Shown: positions 17,531 to 24,463, counted from the first letter of the stretch. The stretch is 25,076 bases of DNA from an uncultured bacterium (GCA_905215775.1 CAJMRM010000045.1:1-25076); one strand, 5' to 3'. The notes: generated by a model from the sequence alone, not told the origin. Made by a program: numbers and translations.

Positions 17531-17535
17531 CCGAT

Positions 17536-17826
17536 ATGTTTAAGATGAACCTTCAGTTATTTGCCCATAAAAAAGGTGTTGGCTCTACTAAGAACGGCAG
17601 AGACTCCGAATCCAAACGCCTTGGAGCAAAGAGAGCAGACGGACAGTTCGTATTAGCCGGAAATATTCTTTACAGACAGCGTGGAACAAAGATCCATCCG
17701 GGTCTTAATGTTGGCCGCGGCGGTGATGATACATTATTCGCAATGGTTGACGGCGTTGTTAAGTTTGAGAGAAAAGGCAGAGACAAAAAGCAGGTTTCTG
17801 TATATCCGAAGGCGATCAACGAATAA
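17536..17826 (+). CDS. rpmA: 50S ribosomal protein L27 (with Prp-cleaved N-terminal leader)
   Basis: A 96-residue L27. The first nine residues, MFKMNLQLF, are the Firmicute leader that Prp removes to expose the mature N-terminus AHKKGVGSTKNGRDS, which reaches the peptidyl transferase centre. The predicted cut is after Phe9. The rest is conserved (GGDDTLFAMVDGVVKFERKGRDKK). The prp gene just upstream supplies the matching protease. GGGAGG precedes the ATG, and a terminator hairpin follows seven bases after the stop. Confidence 0.98.
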   Translation: MFKMNLQLFAHKKGVGSTKNGRDSESKRLGAKRADGQFVLAGNILYRQRGTKIHPGLNVGRGGDDTLFAMVDGVVKFERKGRDKKQVSVYPKAINE

Positions 17827-17833
17827 AGCAGAG

Positions 17834-17863
17834 AGCTCCATACGTAAGGTATGGGGCTTTTTT
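17834..17863 (+). terminator. Rho-independent terminator between rpmA and obg
   Basis: A 10-bp stem with one G-U pair (17834-17843 with 17849-17858), loop GTAAG, and a run of six T to 17863. Together with the short gap to obg (44 bases), it should let only part of the strong ribosomal transcript continue into obg. Confidence 0.9.
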
Positions 17864-17907
17864 CTCTACTGGGAAACCAGACATTTTTGGAAAGGACCGG
17901 GCTTACC

Positions 17908-19191
17908 ATGTTTACAGACAGTGCAAAAGTTTTTATCAAATCAGGAAACGGCGGGAATGGCCATGTGAGCTTCCGCAGAGAATTATATGTTCCCAACGGC
18001 GGCCCCGACGGCGGTGACGGCGGCAAAGGCGGCGATATCATTTTTGAGGTGGACGACGGCCTTAATACACTGGTGGATTTCAGGCACGTCCGCAAATATG
18101 TGGCGCAGAGCGGAGAAGAAGGCGGAAAACGCCGCTGCCATGGCGCCGACGGAAAGGACCTGATCGTCAAGGTGCCGGAGGGCACGGTTGTAAAGGATAT
18201 GGAGTCGGGAAAGGTCATTACCGATATGTCCGGGGACAACCGGAGGGAGATTATTCTGAAAGGCGGCCGGGGCGGCCTGGGAAATATGCATTTTGCCACC
18301 TCTACCATGCAGGTTCCAAAGTATGCCCAGCCGGGACAGCCGGGACAGGAGCTTTGGGTCCAGCTGGAGCTTAAGGTCATCGCCGATGTGGGACTGGTGG
18401 GCTTCCCCAATGTGGGAAAATCCACGCTGCTTTCCCGGGTTTCCAACGCAAGGCCCAAGATCGCCAATTATCATTTTACCACCCTGAACCCGCATTTGGG
18501 TGTTGTGAACCTGGGGGACGGAAACAGCTTTGTTATGGCGGATATCCCGGGCCTTATTGAGGGCGCGTCTGACGGCGCCGGTCTGGGCCATGAATTCCTG
18601 CGCCATATCGAGCGGACAAAGGTGCTCCTCCATGTGGTAGACGCGGCTTCCGTGGAGGGCCGTGATCCGGTGGAGGATATCCATACGATTATGAATGAGC
18701 TGTCCACCTATAATTCGGAACTGTTAAAGCTGCCGCAGGTCATTGCGGCCAATAAGCTGGACGCTCTGTATGACGAGGAAAATGATCCTTTAAAAGCGTT
18801 AAAGGACGAGTTTGAACCACAGGGGATTCCTGTATTCGGGATCTCTGCTGTCAGCGGAGAGGGCGTCAATGACCTTCTGGGCCATTTATTCCAGGTTCTC
18901 CGGACCGTGGACCGGACTCCCAGAGTCTTTGAAAAAGAATTTGAAGTTGAGTATCAGGCTGACCGAAACCTGCCATACACAGTGGAGCGCTCCGATGACG
19001 GGACGTTTGTGGTGGAGGGCCCCAGGATCGAGAAGATGCTGGGTTACACCAATCTGGACTCCGAGAAGGGCTTTGACTTCTTCCAGAAATTCCTGAAACA
19101 GAACGGGATCCTGGACGAGCTGGAAAAAGCCGGAATTTCTGAGGGAGATACGGTGCGTATGTACGGCCTGGCTTTTGAGTATTATAAATAA
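17908..19191 (+). CDS. obgE: Obg family GTPase
   Basis: A 427-residue Obg (CgtA), the essential GTPase that binds late 50S precursors and links ribosome assembly to growth and stress. The Gly-rich N-terminal OBG domain is clear (FIKSGNGGNGHVSFRREL, then PNGGPDGGDGGKGGD). The GTPase motifs are G1 GFPNVGKST, G3 DIPGLIEGA, G4 NKLD and G5 ISAVSGEG, and a C-terminal OCT domain follows (about residues 335-427). The ATG at 17908 matches the universal MFxDxAK start and has AAAGGA upstream; an in-frame ATG at 17851 lies inside the terminator hairpin and is rejected. Confidence 0.97.
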   Translation: MFTDSAKVFIKSGNGGNGHVSFRRELYVPNGGPDGGDGGKGGDIIFEVDDGLNTLVDFRHVRKYVAQSGEEGGKRRCHGADGKDLIVKVPEGTVVKDMESGKVITDMSGDNRREIILKGGRGGLGNMHFATSTMQVPKYAQPGQPGQELWVQLELKVIADVGLVGFPNVGKSTLLSRVSNARPKIANYHFTTLNPHLGVVNLGDGNSFVMADIPGLIEGASDGAGLGHEFLRHIERTKVLLHVVDAASVEGRDPVEDIHTIMNELSTYNSELLKLPQVIAANKLDALYDEENDPLKALKDEFEPQGIPVFGISAVSGEGVNDLLGHLFQVLRTVDRTPRVFEKEFEVEYQADRNLPYTVERSDDGTFVVEGPRIEKMLGYTNLDSEKGFDFFQKFLKQNGILDELEKAGISEGDTVRMYGLAFEYYK

Positions 19192-19203
19192 GGAGAAAAT
19201 CAT

Positions 19204-19497
19204 ATGACAAGCAAGCAGAGGGCTTATCTTAAAGGACTTGCAATGACGATGGATCCCATTCTGCAGATTGGGAAATCCAGCCTTACGCCGGAGCTCACCC
19301 AGTCTGTGAACGAGGCGCTGGATGCCCGTGAGCTGATCAAGATCCATGTTTTAAAAAATTGCATTGACGACGGGAAGATCCTGGCCCAGACACTGGCAGA
19401 GCGCACCCACTCTCAGGTGGTGCAGGTGATCGGGAGGATGATCGTTTTATATAAGCCGGCCAAAGAAGAGAAGGACAGGAAGATCGTTCTTCCATAG
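19204..19497 (+). CDS. yhbY: YhbY family (CRM-domain) RNA-binding protein
   Basis: A 97-residue single-CRM-domain protein. It shows the family pattern TSKQRAYLKGLA at the start, PILQIGKSSLTPELTQSV around the GKxG-type loop, and ELIKIHVLKN. YhbY binds pre-50S particles and is thought to assist ribosome assembly. It starts 12 bases after obg with AAGGAG ahead of the ATG and is followed by nadD after 19 bases, the standard Firmicute order. The last 12 residues are a charged tail. Confidence 0.94.
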   Translation: MTSKQRAYLKGLAMTMDPILQIGKSSLTPELTQSVNEALDARELIKIHVLKNCIDDGKILAQTLAERTHSQVVQVIGRMIVLYKPAKEEKDRKIVLP

Positions 19498-19516
19498 GCT
19501 GGAAAGGAGATCTGCC

Positions 19517-20131
19517 ATGAAACGTATCGGCATCATGGGAGGAACCTTTGATCCGGTCCACAACGGCCACCTGCTTCTCGGAAGACAGGCTCTGTCCGAG
19601 TATGGACTGGATCAGGTCTGGTATATGCCATCCCATATACCGCCCCATAAAAAGGACCACCGAATTACGGATCCGAAGGACCGTCTGGCCATGCTGGAGC
19701 TGGCGCTTAAGGGGATCCCTTTCTTCACGGTGTCTGATTTTGAGATGAAGCGGGACGGGAACACATATACTGCCCAGACGCTGGAGCTTTTAAAGGACGC
19801 ATATCCGGAGGATGAGTTTTATTTCATTATCGGGGCGGATTCGCTGTTTCAGCTGGAGACCTGGTATCATCCGGAGAGGGTCATGGAGCTGGCCTCACTT
19901 CTGGTTTCCGGACGGGAATACGATGGGGCCGGACGGACTCTGGAACAGCAGGCCGCCTATCTCAGGGATATGTATGGAGCCCGCATCCAGATACTCCACA
20001 ATCCGGAGATGAATGTGGCCTCGGCCCGGATCCGGGAGCTGGCAGCCAGGGGAGAAAGCATAGAGGAGCTGGTACCCAGGGCTGTGGCCGCTTATATCCG
20101 GGAGCGCAGGCTGTATCAGGAATACCGATGA
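19517..20131 (+). CDS. nadD: Nicotinate-nucleotide adenylyltransferase
   Basis: A 204-residue NadD, which joins nicotinate mononucleotide and ATP into deamido-NAD in the NAD pathway. GGTFDPVHNGHL (residues 9-20) carries the nucleotidyltransferase GxFxxxHxGH motif. PPHKKDH near residue 42, GADSLFQLETWYHPE in the middle and the C-terminal SARIRE (the SxxxIR motif) complete the family pattern. The ribosome site is GGAAAGGAG. It lies between yhbY and yqeK with short gaps. Confidence 0.96.
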   Translation: MKRIGIMGGTFDPVHNGHLLLGRQALSEYGLDQVWYMPSHIPPHKKDHRITDPKDRLAMLELALKGIPFFTVSDFEMKRDGNTYTAQTLELLKDAYPEDEFYFIIGADSLFQLETWYHPERVMELASLLVSGREYDGAGRTLEQQAAYLRDMYGARIQILHNPEMNVASARIRELAARGESIEELVPRAVAAYIRERRLYQEYR

Positions 20132-20158
20132 TCCGGAAGCAGTAAGGGGCGTATTGAT

Positions 20159-20881
20159 ATGGACAGCAGAGTGATCGAAATAAGAAAGCATTTAAAAAAG
20201 AAGCTGGACCCTATGCGGTTCGAGCATACGCTGGGAGTTGCTTATACGTGCCAGGCCCTGGCCATGCGCTACGGCTTCGACCTGGACAGGGCAGAGCTGG
20301 CCGGGCTTCTCCATGATTGTGCCAAGCGGTATGACAGGGAGACGATGCTGGAAAAATGCATAAGCCGCGGTATTCCCGTATCAGAAAGCGAAGGACGGGA
20401 TCCGTTTCTGCTCCATGCAAAGCTGGGAGCATGGATGGCCAGGGAAAAATATGGCGTGGATGATGAGGAGATCCTGGGTGCCATTGCGTGCCATACCACC
20501 GGAAAGCCGGGAATGGGAACGCTGGATAAGATCCTTTATGTGGCGGACTATATTGAGCCCAGGCGTTTTAAGGCTGCAGATCTTCCGGCAATGAGAAGGC
20601 TGGCCTTTGAGGATTTGGATCTGGCCTGCCTTTCCATTATGGAAAGCATCCTTCGCTATCTGGGGTCCCTGGATTGTCCCATCGATCCCCTGACCATCGC
20701 GGCCTGCAATTCTATGCGCGCGGTGGTTGCAGAAAACTGGAAACAGACCGCATCCTGCGGCGGAGAAGCAGCCCAGGAGAAATCAAAGGAGGAATACACA
20801 GTTGAATCAGTCAAAAGAAATGGTAAGACTCGCAGTCGAAGCGCTGGACGAAAAAAAGGGAGAGGATATCAAAATCATTGA
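20159..20881 (+). CDS. yqeK: YqeK, HD-domain symmetrical dinucleoside tetraphosphatase
   Basis: A 240-residue HD-domain protein of the YqeK family, which hydrolyses Ap4A symmetrically to ADP. Metal-binding residues are visible in RFEHTLGV, LLHDCAKRYD (the HD pair), ACHTTG and YVADYIEP. The conserved part ends near residue 198. The remaining 42 residues are a Lys/Arg/Glu-rich tail, and the last 80 bases of the gene overlap rsfS in another frame. The usual length is about 190-200 residues, so the tail is an extension. AAGGGG precedes the ATG. A lytR-type gene often found before rsfS in Clostridia is absent here. Confidence 0.93.
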   Translation: MDSRVIEIRKHLKKKLDPMRFEHTLGVAYTCQALAMRYGFDLDRAELAGLLHDCAKRYDRETMLEKCISRGIPVSESEGRDPFLLHAKLGAWMAREKYGVDDEEILGAIACHTTGKPGMGTLDKILYVADYIEPRRFKAADLPAMRRLAFEDLDLACLSIMESILRYLGSLDCPIDPLTIAACNSMRAVVAENWKQTASCGGEAAQEKSKEEYTVESVKRNGKTRSRSAGRKKGRGYQNH

Positions 20882-21158
20882 TATCCAGGGCGTGACGGTC
20901 ATTGCGGATTATTTTGTTCTGGCCAGCGCATCCAACAGCAGTCAGACCCAGGCTCTTATTGATAATGTGGAGGAGAAGCTTTTTAAGGCTGGCTACGAAT
21001 GCCGCCAGAAGGAAGGAAATTTAAGCTCCACATGGGTCCTCCTGGACTACGGCGATGTGATCGTACATGTATTTTCCAAGGAAGACCGGCTGTTCTATGA
21101 TCTGGAAAGGATCTGGAGAGACGGAAAGGTTGTGGAATCCGTCGATGAGCTGGACTGA
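20802..21158 (+). CDS. rsfS: Ribosomal silencing factor RsfS
   Basis: A 118-residue RsfS (YbeB/Iojap family), which binds L14 and prevents 50S and 30S subunits joining when nutrients are short. The core is intact: DIKIIDIQGVTVIADYFVLAS, SSTWVLLDYGDVIVHVF and FYDLERIW. The TTG at 20802 is chosen because AAAGGAGGA (20785-20793) lies eight bases upstream; an in-frame ATG at 20727 lacks such a site and would add 25 unrelated residues. The gene overlaps the 3' end of yqeK by 80 bases. A terminator follows. Confidence 0.94.
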   Translation: MNQSKEMVRLAVEALDEKKGEDIKIIDIQGVTVIADYFVLASASNSSQTQALIDNVEEKLFKAGYECRQKEGNLSSTWVLLDYGDVIVHVFSKEDRLFYDLERIWRDGKVVESVDELD

Positions 21159-21206
21159 TCCGGGACGGAGTCTGGTGAGATAAAGAGCTGTAAAGAAATC
21201 GATTGA

Positions 21207-21250
21207 AGCGCCGATTTTCCATTATGGAAAAACCGGCGCTTTTCTTTTTT
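21207..21250 (+). terminator. Rho-independent terminator after rsfS
   Basis: AGCGCCG-ATTTTCC (21207-21220) pairs with GGAAAAA-CCGGCGCT (21226-21240) around ATTAT, followed by TTTCTTTTTT. It ends the long rplU-rsfS block. Confidence 0.9.
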
Positions 21251-21252
21251 GA

Positions 21253-21287
21253 GAAAAAGCCGGGATTCCCGAGTGGAAACCCCGGCT
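21253..21287 (-). terminator. Rho-independent terminator of lexA (minus strand)
   Basis: Read on the minus strand, AGCCGGG (21287-21281) pairs with CCCGGCT (21264-21258), followed by TTTTTC. It lies back-to-back with the rsfS terminator. A second, shorter hairpin (CCAGCG paired with CGCTGG, 21297-21317) lies between it and the lexA stop. Confidence 0.8.
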
Positions 21288-21342
21288 GCCATAAAGCCAG
21301 CGCGTTACGGACGCTGGGACGATGAGCCGCACGGGCGCGGAT

Positions 21343-21960
21343 CTAATTCATGAACCGGAACAGTCCGATGACCTTTCCGAGGATCTGGACGTCATCCACG
21401 ATGATCGGCTCCATGGAAGCGTTTTCCGGCTGCAGACGGACGTGGCCAGATTCCTTATAAAAGGTTTTTACAGTCGCTGAGTCTCCCAGGAGGGCCACGA
21501 CCTTATCTCCGTTTTCCGCCACCGGCTGCTTTGCAACGATCACCTTATCATCGTTGAGGATCCCGGCCTCCACCATACTGTTTCCTTTGACCTTCAGCAT
21601 GAACACCTCCTTATTGGGAAGAAGCTCTGCGGGAATCGGAATATAATCTTCTATATTTTCCTCTGCCAGGATCGGCATTCCTGCTGCAACAGTCCCGATC
21701 AGAGGTACATTGACCACCTCCCGGCGGGTCAGCGCAAAGTCGTCATCCAGGATCTCAATGGTACGGGGCTTTGTGGGATCCCGTCTTATGTATCCGTTCC
21801 GCTCCAGCGTTTCCAGGTGAGAGTGGACGGAAGAAGTGGATTTCAGATGAACGGCCTCGCAGATTTCGCGCACAGCCGGCGGATATCCCTTGCTTAAAAT
21901 AGTTTCTTTTATATATTCAAGGATCTCTTTCTGTTTTTCTGTTATTTTACCCTGGCTCAT
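21343..21960 (-). CDS. lexA: LexA, SOS repressor
   Basis: A 205-residue LexA. The winged helix-turn-helix DNA-binding domain spans about residues 1-70 (YPPAVREICEAVHLKSTSSVHSHLETLERNGYIRR). The self-cleavage bond is Ala93-Gly94 in GTVAAGMP, and the Ser128 (GNSMVEAG) and Lys165 (SATVKTF) dyad is intact, so RecA-stimulated cleavage is expected. The ATG at 21960 has AAAGGAGGA upstream; a longer in-frame reading back to 22167 crosses the promoter and is rejected. It is divergent from the LysM gene, and SOS-box-like sites over its own promoter imply autorepression. Confidence 0.97.
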   Translation of the reverse strand: MSQGKITEKQKEILEYIKETILSKGYPPAVREICEAVHLKSTSSVHSHLETLERNGYIRRDPTKPRTIEILDDDFALTRREVVNVPLIGTVAAGMPILAEENIEDYIPIPAELLPNKEVFMLKVKGNSMVEAGILNDDKVIVAKQPVAENGDKVVALLGDSATVKTFYKESGHVRLQPENASMEPIIVDDVQILGKVIGLFRFMN

Positions 21961-22052
21961 ATATCTGATTCCTCCTTTAGCGGCGTATCCTTGTGGGAGT
22001 ACGGCTGTATTTCTATAAAAATCCCATGGAAGGGAATGGATTTCTTTTTTAT

Positions 22053-22081
22053 ATACTACCATATGTCTGATAAAAAAGCAA
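22053..22081 (-). promoter_or_regulatory. lexA promoter (minus strand)
   Basis: On the minus strand, TTGCTT (22081-22076), a 17-base spacer and TAGTAT (22058-22053). An SOS-box-like site overlaps the upstream edge of the -35. The leader to the ATG is about 85 bases. Confidence 0.6.
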
Positions 22082-22092
22082 ACTTTTGTTCG
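22079..22092. promoter_or_regulatory. SOS box A (LexA operator)
   Basis: On the minus strand it reads CGAACAAAAGTTTG, 13 of 14 against the Bacillus-type SOS consensus CGAACRNRYGTTYG. It overlaps the lexA -35 by three bases. Confidence 0.8.
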
Positions 22093-22111
22093 AAAAAAAG
22101 CCCGAAATATG

Positions 22112-22140
22112 TTGACAAACATTTGTTCTGGTGCTATCAT
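22112..22140 (+). promoter_or_regulatory. Promoter of the LysM (YneA-like) gene
   Basis: Consensus TTGACA at 22112-22117, a 17-base spacer and TATCAT at 22135-22140. SOS box B fills the spacer and box C starts seven bases after the -10, so bound LexA would block it. Confidence 0.85.
22116..22129. promoter_or_regulatory. SOS box B (LexA operator)
   Basis: On the minus strand it reads AGAACAAATGTTTG, 13 of 14 against CGAACRNRYGTTYG. It lies between the -35 and -10 of the LysM gene promoter. Confidence 0.75.
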
Positions 22141-22146
22141 GAAAAC

Positions 22147-22160
22147 AGAACAAATGTTCT
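22147..22160. promoter_or_regulatory. SOS box C (LexA operator)
   Basis: AGAACAAATGTTCT matches the consensus at 12 of 14 positions, and both GAAC/GTTC half-sites are perfect. It covers the transcription start region of the LysM gene. Confidence 0.8.
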
Positions 22161-22174
22161 CGAACATATATTCT
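22161..22174. promoter_or_regulatory. SOS box D (weaker LexA operator)
   Basis: CGAACATATATTCT matches the consensus at 12 of 14 positions, with one broken half-site. It directly abuts box C, suggesting cooperative binding. Confidence 0.55.
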
Positions 22175-22194
22175 CTATGATGGGAGGGGCAAGT

Positions 22195-22512
22195 ATGAAA
22201 AAATATCTGTTTCTGTTTGCTGTATCTGTGATGATCTTATCCTGTCTCCTGGGAAGGACACTGGTGACTGCCAGCGGAGAGGAGAGGGAGAGCGGCTATA
22301 ACCGTTACTATACGAATGTTGAGATCCGTCAGGGTGATACCCTGTGGTCCATTGCTGAACGGTACCGGGCCAACTCCGGAATGGAGATCCGCCAGTATGT
22401 TTCAGAACTGAAGGAGATCAACGGTCTTGTTTCAGATTCCATTGAAGCAGGGGATTCCATAACTGTTGTATATTATTCCACGCAGCCCGGTATGCTTCCG
22501 CCTGAGAAGTAG
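22195..22512 (+). CDS. Secreted LysM protein, probable YneA-like SOS division suppressor
   Basis: A 105-residue protein with an N-terminal membrane or signal segment (residues 3-20) and one LysM peptidoglycan-binding domain (about 41-94: VEIRQGDTLWSIAERY through IEAGDSITVVYY). Bacillus subtilis YneA, the SOS-induced cell-division inhibitor, has the same length and architecture and is also divergent from lexA. The promoter here is overlaid with SOS-box-like sites, so induction on DNA damage is expected. GGGAGGGG lies before the ATG at 22195; an in-frame reading from 21991 would cross the promoter and is rejected. It is probably functionally equivalent to YneA, but the sequences are too short to prove orthology. 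Confidence 0.85.
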   Translation: MKKYLFLFAVSVMILSCLLGRTLVTASGEERESGYNRYYTNVEIRQGDTLWSIAERYRANSGMEIRQYVSELKEINGLVSDSIEAGDSITVVYYSTQPGMLPPEK

Positions 22513-22534
22513 CCTATGGCTCCTTCTTTTCTCT
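22504..22534 (+). terminator. Terminator overlapping the convergent stop codons
   Basis: GAAG-T-AGCC (22506-22514) pairs with GGCT-C-CTTC (22518-22526) around TAT, with an A-T and a G-T pair extending it, followed by TTTTCTC. It contains both the LysM gene stop and the recombinase stop, so it limits read-through despite the one-base gap. Confidence 0.65.
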
Positions 22535-23572
22535 CAGCTGAACGATATTTCTGGCGCTGCGCCGCCTCTGGTCCTCCTGGGCGGCGTAATGCTTCCGGGT
22601 TGTATTCACGTCGCTGTGTCCCAGTACGGATGCGACCAGATATATATCGCCGGTTTCCCGGTAGAGGCTGGTGCCGTAAGTACTCCGCAATTTATGCGGA
22701 GTGATCTTTTTCAGAGGAGTGACGAGTCCCGCGTATTTTTTTACCATATTTTCCACAGTTCTGACGCTCATCCGTTTTTTTTGAAGGGACAGGAAGACAG
22801 CGTCCTCATGCCCGGGGAGCGCGTCGATCCCTTGGCGTTCATCCAGATAGGTTTCCAGTACATCCCGGACCTCATCGCTGAAATAAACGATGGATTCCTT
22901 TCCGCCCTTCCGGAATATTCTGACTCCGCAGGCGTCCAGGTCCACATCGTTTATATTGAGGCCAACACACTCAGAGACACGAAGCCCTGTTCCCAGAAGC
23001 AGGGTCAGCATGGCCAGATCCCGCACCTTTGTCCGTTCATGGTACATTTTTTGTTTTTCTGTGAGTTTTTCACCTTCCTCCACCTCATCCAGCAGCCGTG
23101 CCACCTCGTCTATTTCCAGCCGTGTGATCTCTTTTTCATGGAGCTTCGGAAGCCGCAGAAGAGAGGCCGGGTTTTTCTCGATCCGTTCATTTCTGTAAAA
23201 ATAATTGTAAAAGCTTTTCAGTGATGAAACCTTCCGCATGATCCCGCGTTCAGTATTGTATACATCCTCGTTATTTATGGAGGGATGGCATTTCAGGTAT
23301 TCCATATATTCCTCCAGATCCGTAACAGTCAGCTGCTCCAGAACGGAAAGAGGGATATTTTCTCCCATGCCGGCTACCTGGCTGTTGGAGGATCTGAGAA
23401 AATCGAAAAAGATCCGAAGATCGTAGGCGTAGGCGATCCTGGTCCTGGTGGAGGTCAGAGGCTCGATCCCACGGAAAAAATCCGCGCAGAAGGAAGGAAG
23501 ATCTTTGATGAGACCCCGGAGCTTTTTGATATTCTCAATATCCTTTTGTTCATGATAGGTGAGAGCTGCCAT
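22514..23572 (-). CDS. Tyrosine recombinase/integrase, Xer-like
   Basis: A 352-residue tyrosine recombinase. The N-terminal SAM-like core-binding domain spans about residues 25-145. The catalytic domain has Arg198 (GTGLRVSE), Lys222 or Lys225 (FRKGGKES), His293 and Arg296 (HKLRSTYG), His319 (LGHSD) and nucleophile Tyr329 (TRKHYAA), so all catalytic residues are present. The length and the extended N-terminus recall XerS-type single-protein chromosome dimer resolvases rather than the 300-residue XerC/XerD; this is inference, and no dif-like site was recognised. No phage or element genes adjoin it. Its start overlaps the ttcA-like gene by 23 bases, so the two are co-expressed. Confidence 0.9.
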   Translation of the reverse strand: MAALTYHEQKDIENIKKLRGLIKDLPSFCADFFRGIEPLTSTRTRIAYAYDLRIFFDFLRSSNSQVAGMGENIPLSVLEQLTVTDLEEYMEYLKCHPSINNEDVYNTERGIMRKVSSLKSFYNYFYRNERIEKNPASLLRLPKLHEKEITRLEIDEVARLLDEVEEGEKLTEKQKMYHERTKVRDLAMLTLLLGTGLRVSECVGLNINDVDLDACGVRIFRKGGKESIVYFSDEVRDVLETYLDERQGIDALPGHEDAVFLSLQKKRMSVRTVENMVKKYAGLVTPLKKITPHKLRSTYGTSLYRETGDIYLVASVLGHSDVNTTRKHYAAQEDQRRRSARNIVQLREKKEP

Positions 23573-24341
23573 ATCCAGAGTCCCCCCTTTCTGTATCTCT
23601 GCCGGATGACCTGGAAGATGGGACAGGAGAGGGCCAGCCGGGAATGTTTCCAGTCAGGACCGCATGAAAAAAACGGTCCTTTACTCCGGGGGTTTCCAGA
23701 TTCAGCTCCCGTATGAGATTTTTTACGTATTCCCGCCTGGTCTTTCCGTCCACGGGGCATGGATTTTTGCATACGGGGAGCTCATATTTATTTTTAAAGC
23801 CAATGACGTCGGCTTCGCTGACATACATCATGGGGCGGATCACGGTCAGATCCATCCGGTCCAGGTAGGTCCGCGGAGAGAAGGTGTAAAAGCGCCCCTC
23901 ATAGATCAGCGACAGCATCATAGTTTCTATGATATCGTCTCGGTGGTGGGCGTAGGCCACCTTATTGCAGCCGCAGGCCCGGGCCTCCTGGTTCAGAGCG
24001 CCCTTGCGCATTTTTGCACATAGGGAGCATGGATTGGACTCTCTGCGGGTTTCAAAGACGATTTTTGCAATGTCTGTGGAGATGACCGTATAGGGGATGG
24101 AAAAATCGTCGCATAAGGCCTGTATGGCCTTAAAATCCTGGATCCCAAAGCCCAGATCCACGGTAAATGCCTGGAGCTCGAACGGGACGGGATAGAACCG
24201 CTGCAGTTCATGAAGAGCGTAGAGCAGTGCAAGACTGTCCTTTCCTCCGGAAATCCCGATGGCAATGCGGTCACCGGCGGAGATCATCTGGTAGTCGTCC
24301 ACCGCCTTCCGGACCAGGCTTAAAAGTCGCTGTAATTTCAT
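23550..24341 (-). CDS. TtcA-family tRNA 2-thiocytidine synthetase
   Basis: A 263-residue PP-loop ATPase of the TtcA/TtuA group, which activates a tRNA base with ATP for sulfur insertion. TtcA makes 2-thiocytidine at position 32. The PP-loop is SGGKDS (residues 31-36). The cluster-binding pair is Cys105 and Cys108 (PCSLCAKMRKG), and Cys191 or Cys195 (VCKNPCPVDGKTRREY) is the likely third ligand. AYAHHRDDIIETMML is the conserved middle motif. The last 35 or so residues are Ser/Gly/Arg-rich and overlap the recombinase start. AGAGGA lies about 10 bases before the ATG. Confidence 0.88.
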   Translation of the reverse strand: MKLQRLLSLVRKAVDDYQMISAGDRIAIGISGGKDSLALLYALHELQRFYPVPFELQAFTVDLGFGIQDFKAIQALCDDFSIPYTVISTDIAKIVFETRRESNPCSLCAKMRKGALNQEARACGCNKVAYAHHRDDIIETMMLSLIYEGRFYTFSPRTYLDRMDLTVIRPMMYVSEADVIGFKNKYELPVCKNPCPVDGKTRREYVKNLIRELNLETPGVKDRFFHAVLTGNIPGWPSPVPSSRSSGRDTERGDSGYGSSHLS

Positions 24342-24427
24342 AAATAAATGATCCTCTCAGATTTTTGTTTTTATAATAGGCAGCGTTCATAAAACATGTA
24401 TTTCACGAATAGTTGCATCCACAAATA

Positions 24428-24456
24428 ATCATACCAGAAGTGCAATGAGAATGCAA
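24428..24456 (-). promoter_or_regulatory. Possible promoter for the ttcA-recombinase pair (minus strand)
   Basis: On the minus strand, TTGCAT (24456-24451), a 17-base spacer and TATGAT (24433-24428). It would give a leader of about 80 bases and be divergent from the small-peptide promoter. Confidence 0.45.
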
Positions 24457-24463
24457 GAATTCC

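Noticed and set aside
21961..22167. N-terminal extension of LexA
   Set aside because: The extra residues would cross the lexA promoter and an SOS box, and the ribosome site fits the ATG at 21960.
22466..23224. Plus-strand open frame (252 codons)
   Set aside because: It is antisense to the tyrosine recombinase, whose catalytic residues are all present on the minus strand.
22514..23572. Integrase of a prophage or integrative element
   Set aside because: No excision, replication, relaxase or phage genes are nearby, there is no tRNA target, and the flanking genes are housekeeping genes.
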